A DNA stretch of 25,512 nt from DASYSA01 sp036003885. Lineage in GTDB: Bacteria > Acidobacteriota > Blastocatellia > UBA7656. Below the pieces are notes generated by a model. That model saw only the letters and a list, made by a program, of their open reading frames with translations. It did no database searches and was not told the origin of the DNA. Shown here in pieces: positions 24,693 to 25,512 of the stretch. The stretch spans positions 1-25,512 of the forward strand of contig DASYSA010000128.1 in NCBI GenBank assembly GCA_036003885.1, written 5' to 3'. Numbering within the stretch: position 1 is the stretch's first letter; each line of letters starts with the position of its first letter. Position numbers and translations under genes: made by a program.

Positions 24693-24727
24693 AGCCCTCC
24701 ACTGGGTTCGATCTCAAATTCCCTTAT

Positions 24728-25156
24728 CTAGGCCCACTCAAGAGCACCCTTCCGCCAGGCATAATAGTAGCCGACGACAAGTATTCCGATGAACACCAGC
24801 ATCTCGACGAGTCCGAACAATGCGAGGCGATCGTAGATAACCGCCCATGGGAACAGGAAGATCGTCTCAACATCGAATACCAGAAACAACATCGCGACGA
24901 TATAGAAGCGAACCGAGAAGCGCTCTCGTGCGTCTCCAATGGGATCTATGCCGCACTCATACGGCATGAGCTTTTCGCGTCCAAAAACACGCCGCTGAAT
25001 GAGCCTCGACACGCCCAGCAATACAAAAGGCAGCAGAACGGCGATCAAGAAGAAAATAATGATCGGAACATAGCCGTAGATTGGCGCAGACGATCTGCCT
25101 GCAGCTGCAGATGGCTGGGCCTGAGTCTGGAGCAAGATCCCAAGTGTGCCTATCAT
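24728..25156 (-). CDS. nuoA: NADH-quinone oxidoreductase subunit A
   Basis: This 142-residue membrane subunit of complex I has three transmembrane helices (about 27-50, 82-104, 112-134). The hallmark motifs are MPYECGIDP (64-72) and FLVFDVETIFLFPW (91-104). The ATG at 25156 has AGGTGA upstream; the longer in-frame start at 25207 would lie inside the -10 element of a strong promoter and is rejected. It is the first gene of a nuoA-nuoB-methyltransferase unit. Confidence 0.96.
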   Translation of the reverse strand: MIGTLGILLQTQAQPSAAAGRSSAPIYGYVPIIIFFLIAVLLPFVLLGVSRLIQRRVFGREKLMPYECGIDPIGDARERFSVRFYIVAMLFLVFDVETIFLFPWAVIYDRLALFGLVEMLVFIGILVVGYYYAWRKGALEWA

Positions 25157-25206
25157 CTTCTCACCTGTGGAATGACACTGGTCTTTGTCTACTTCAGTGC
25201 AGCCCA

Positions 25207-25235
25207 ATCTTAGGTTTGCCCTATTCTGTTGTCAA
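25207..25235 (-). promoter_or_regulatory. Strong sigma70-like promoter of the nuoA operon
   Basis: On the minus strand a perfect TTGACA (25230-25235) and TAAGAT (25207-25212) are 17 bases apart. The predicted start near 25200 leaves a 44-base leader. The heptad element begins ten bases upstream of the -35. Confidence 0.65.
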
Positions 25236-25244
25236 GGAGGGTCG

Positions 25245-25381
25245 CTTCGCGTTTTGCGTTTTACGTTTTACGTTCTACGTTTGCCGTTTCGGGTTTCCCG
25301 CTCCGAAGAGCAACCACACACCCCAGCGAGAAGAACGACAAACGTAAAACGCAAAACGTAAAACGTTAAATGCGAAACGAA
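25245..25381. repeat. Heptad inverted repeat of AAACGTA/AAACGCA units
   Basis: The left array (about 25245-25297) has TTTTGCG, TTTTACG, TTTTACG, TTCTACG and TTTGCCG. The right array (about 25332-25381) has AACGACA and then AAACGTA, AAACGCA, AAACGTA and AAACGTT. They face each other across about 35 unique bases. It fills most of the spacer between the divergent nuoA promoter and the tRNA promoter. Confidence 0.8.
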
Positions 25382-25382
25382 A

Positions 25383-25411
25383 TTGCCAATCCTGGCCTCT
25401 TTCGATATGTT
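25383..25411 (+). promoter_or_regulatory. Promoter of tRNA-Leu
   Basis: TTGCCA (25383-25388) and TATGTT (25406-25411) are 17 bases apart. The start would be near 25418, ten bases before the tRNA. Confidence 0.5.
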
Positions 25412-25427
25412 ACCTTACTTGAGCGAT

Positions 25428-25509
25428 GCGAAAGTGGCGGAATTGGCAGACGCGCCAGACTTAGGATCTGGTACCGAGAGGTGTGGGGGTTCGAGTCCCC
25501 CCTTTCGCA
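25428..25509 (+). tRNA. tRNA-Leu (anticodon UAG)
   Basis: The 82-base gene folds as a class II tRNA. The acceptor GCGAAAG pairs with CTTTCGC. The anticodon stem CCAGA/TCTGG encloses loop CTTAGGA with anticodon TAG, which reads CUN Leu codons. A long variable region TACCGAGAGGTGT is present, and the T arm is GGGGG-TTCGAGT-CCCCC. The discriminator is A. The next bases are TCA, so CCA is not encoded and must be added after transcription. Confidence 0.95.
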
Positions 25510-25512
25510 TCA

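Noticed and set aside
24457..24792. Plus-strand ORFs opposite nuoB and the nuoA end
   Set aside because: They are antisense to highly conserved complex I genes and have no family features.
25245..25381. CRISPR-like array
   Set aside because: Units are only 7 bp without spacers, are inverted in two halves, and no cas gene is present.

Overview
The window looks like a chromosomal segment of an Acidobacteriota bacterium, probably class Blastocatellia. The reasons are a PknB-type kinase fused to a TolB-like propeller, many secreted peptidases (S9, M28, S41), DinB and zinc-ribbon proteins with signal or membrane segments, a moderately high GC content, and short inverted repeat elements in many spacers. 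The taxon is an inference from gene content; no marker was compared. There is no rRNA, phage, transposase or CRISPR.

Layout. 1-365: the 5' part of an unrecognised basic protein running off the window. 366-688: noncoding, with a dyad and a composite palindromic repeat. 6531-689 (minus): a likely operon of S9 peptidase, Ser/Thr kinase with propeller sensor, and small secreted BON-like protein, with a good sigma70-type promoter upstream. 6850-8262 (plus): divergent secreted M28 aminopeptidase. 11854-8293 (minus): DinB-like protein, membrane zinc-ribbon protein, S41 peptidase, lipoprotein. 12238-14218 (plus): acyl-CoA synthetase and zf-TFIIB protein. 17222-14312 (minus): rpsO and pnp, the classic pair, with two adjacent hairpins in the spacer. 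18934-17453 (minus): SPOR-domain protein with a HELAE motif, preceded by a strong promoter and a nine-codon leader ORF whose stop overlaps its start. 19599-22781 (plus): a PD-(D/E)XK-like protein, hpt and malQ, with a small opposite-strand ORF between the first two. 25156-22803 (minus): nuoA, nuoB and a MidA/NDUFAF7-type methyltransferase, a complex I locus together with a probable complex I assembly factor. 25428-25509: tRNA-Leu(UAG).

The most unusual signal is not a gene. Short arrays with a 7-bp period, each unit carrying an AAA (or TTT) core, occur at seven places, usually as two arrays facing each other. Heptad sequences differ between sites, but the period and inverted layout are the same. 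One array lies in frame inside the methyltransferase gene. Other points worth checking are the leader ORF of the SPOR gene, a hairpin plus U-tract just after a promoter-like site upstream of the nuclease-like gene, and a leader hairpin next to the zinc-ribbon ribosome binding site.
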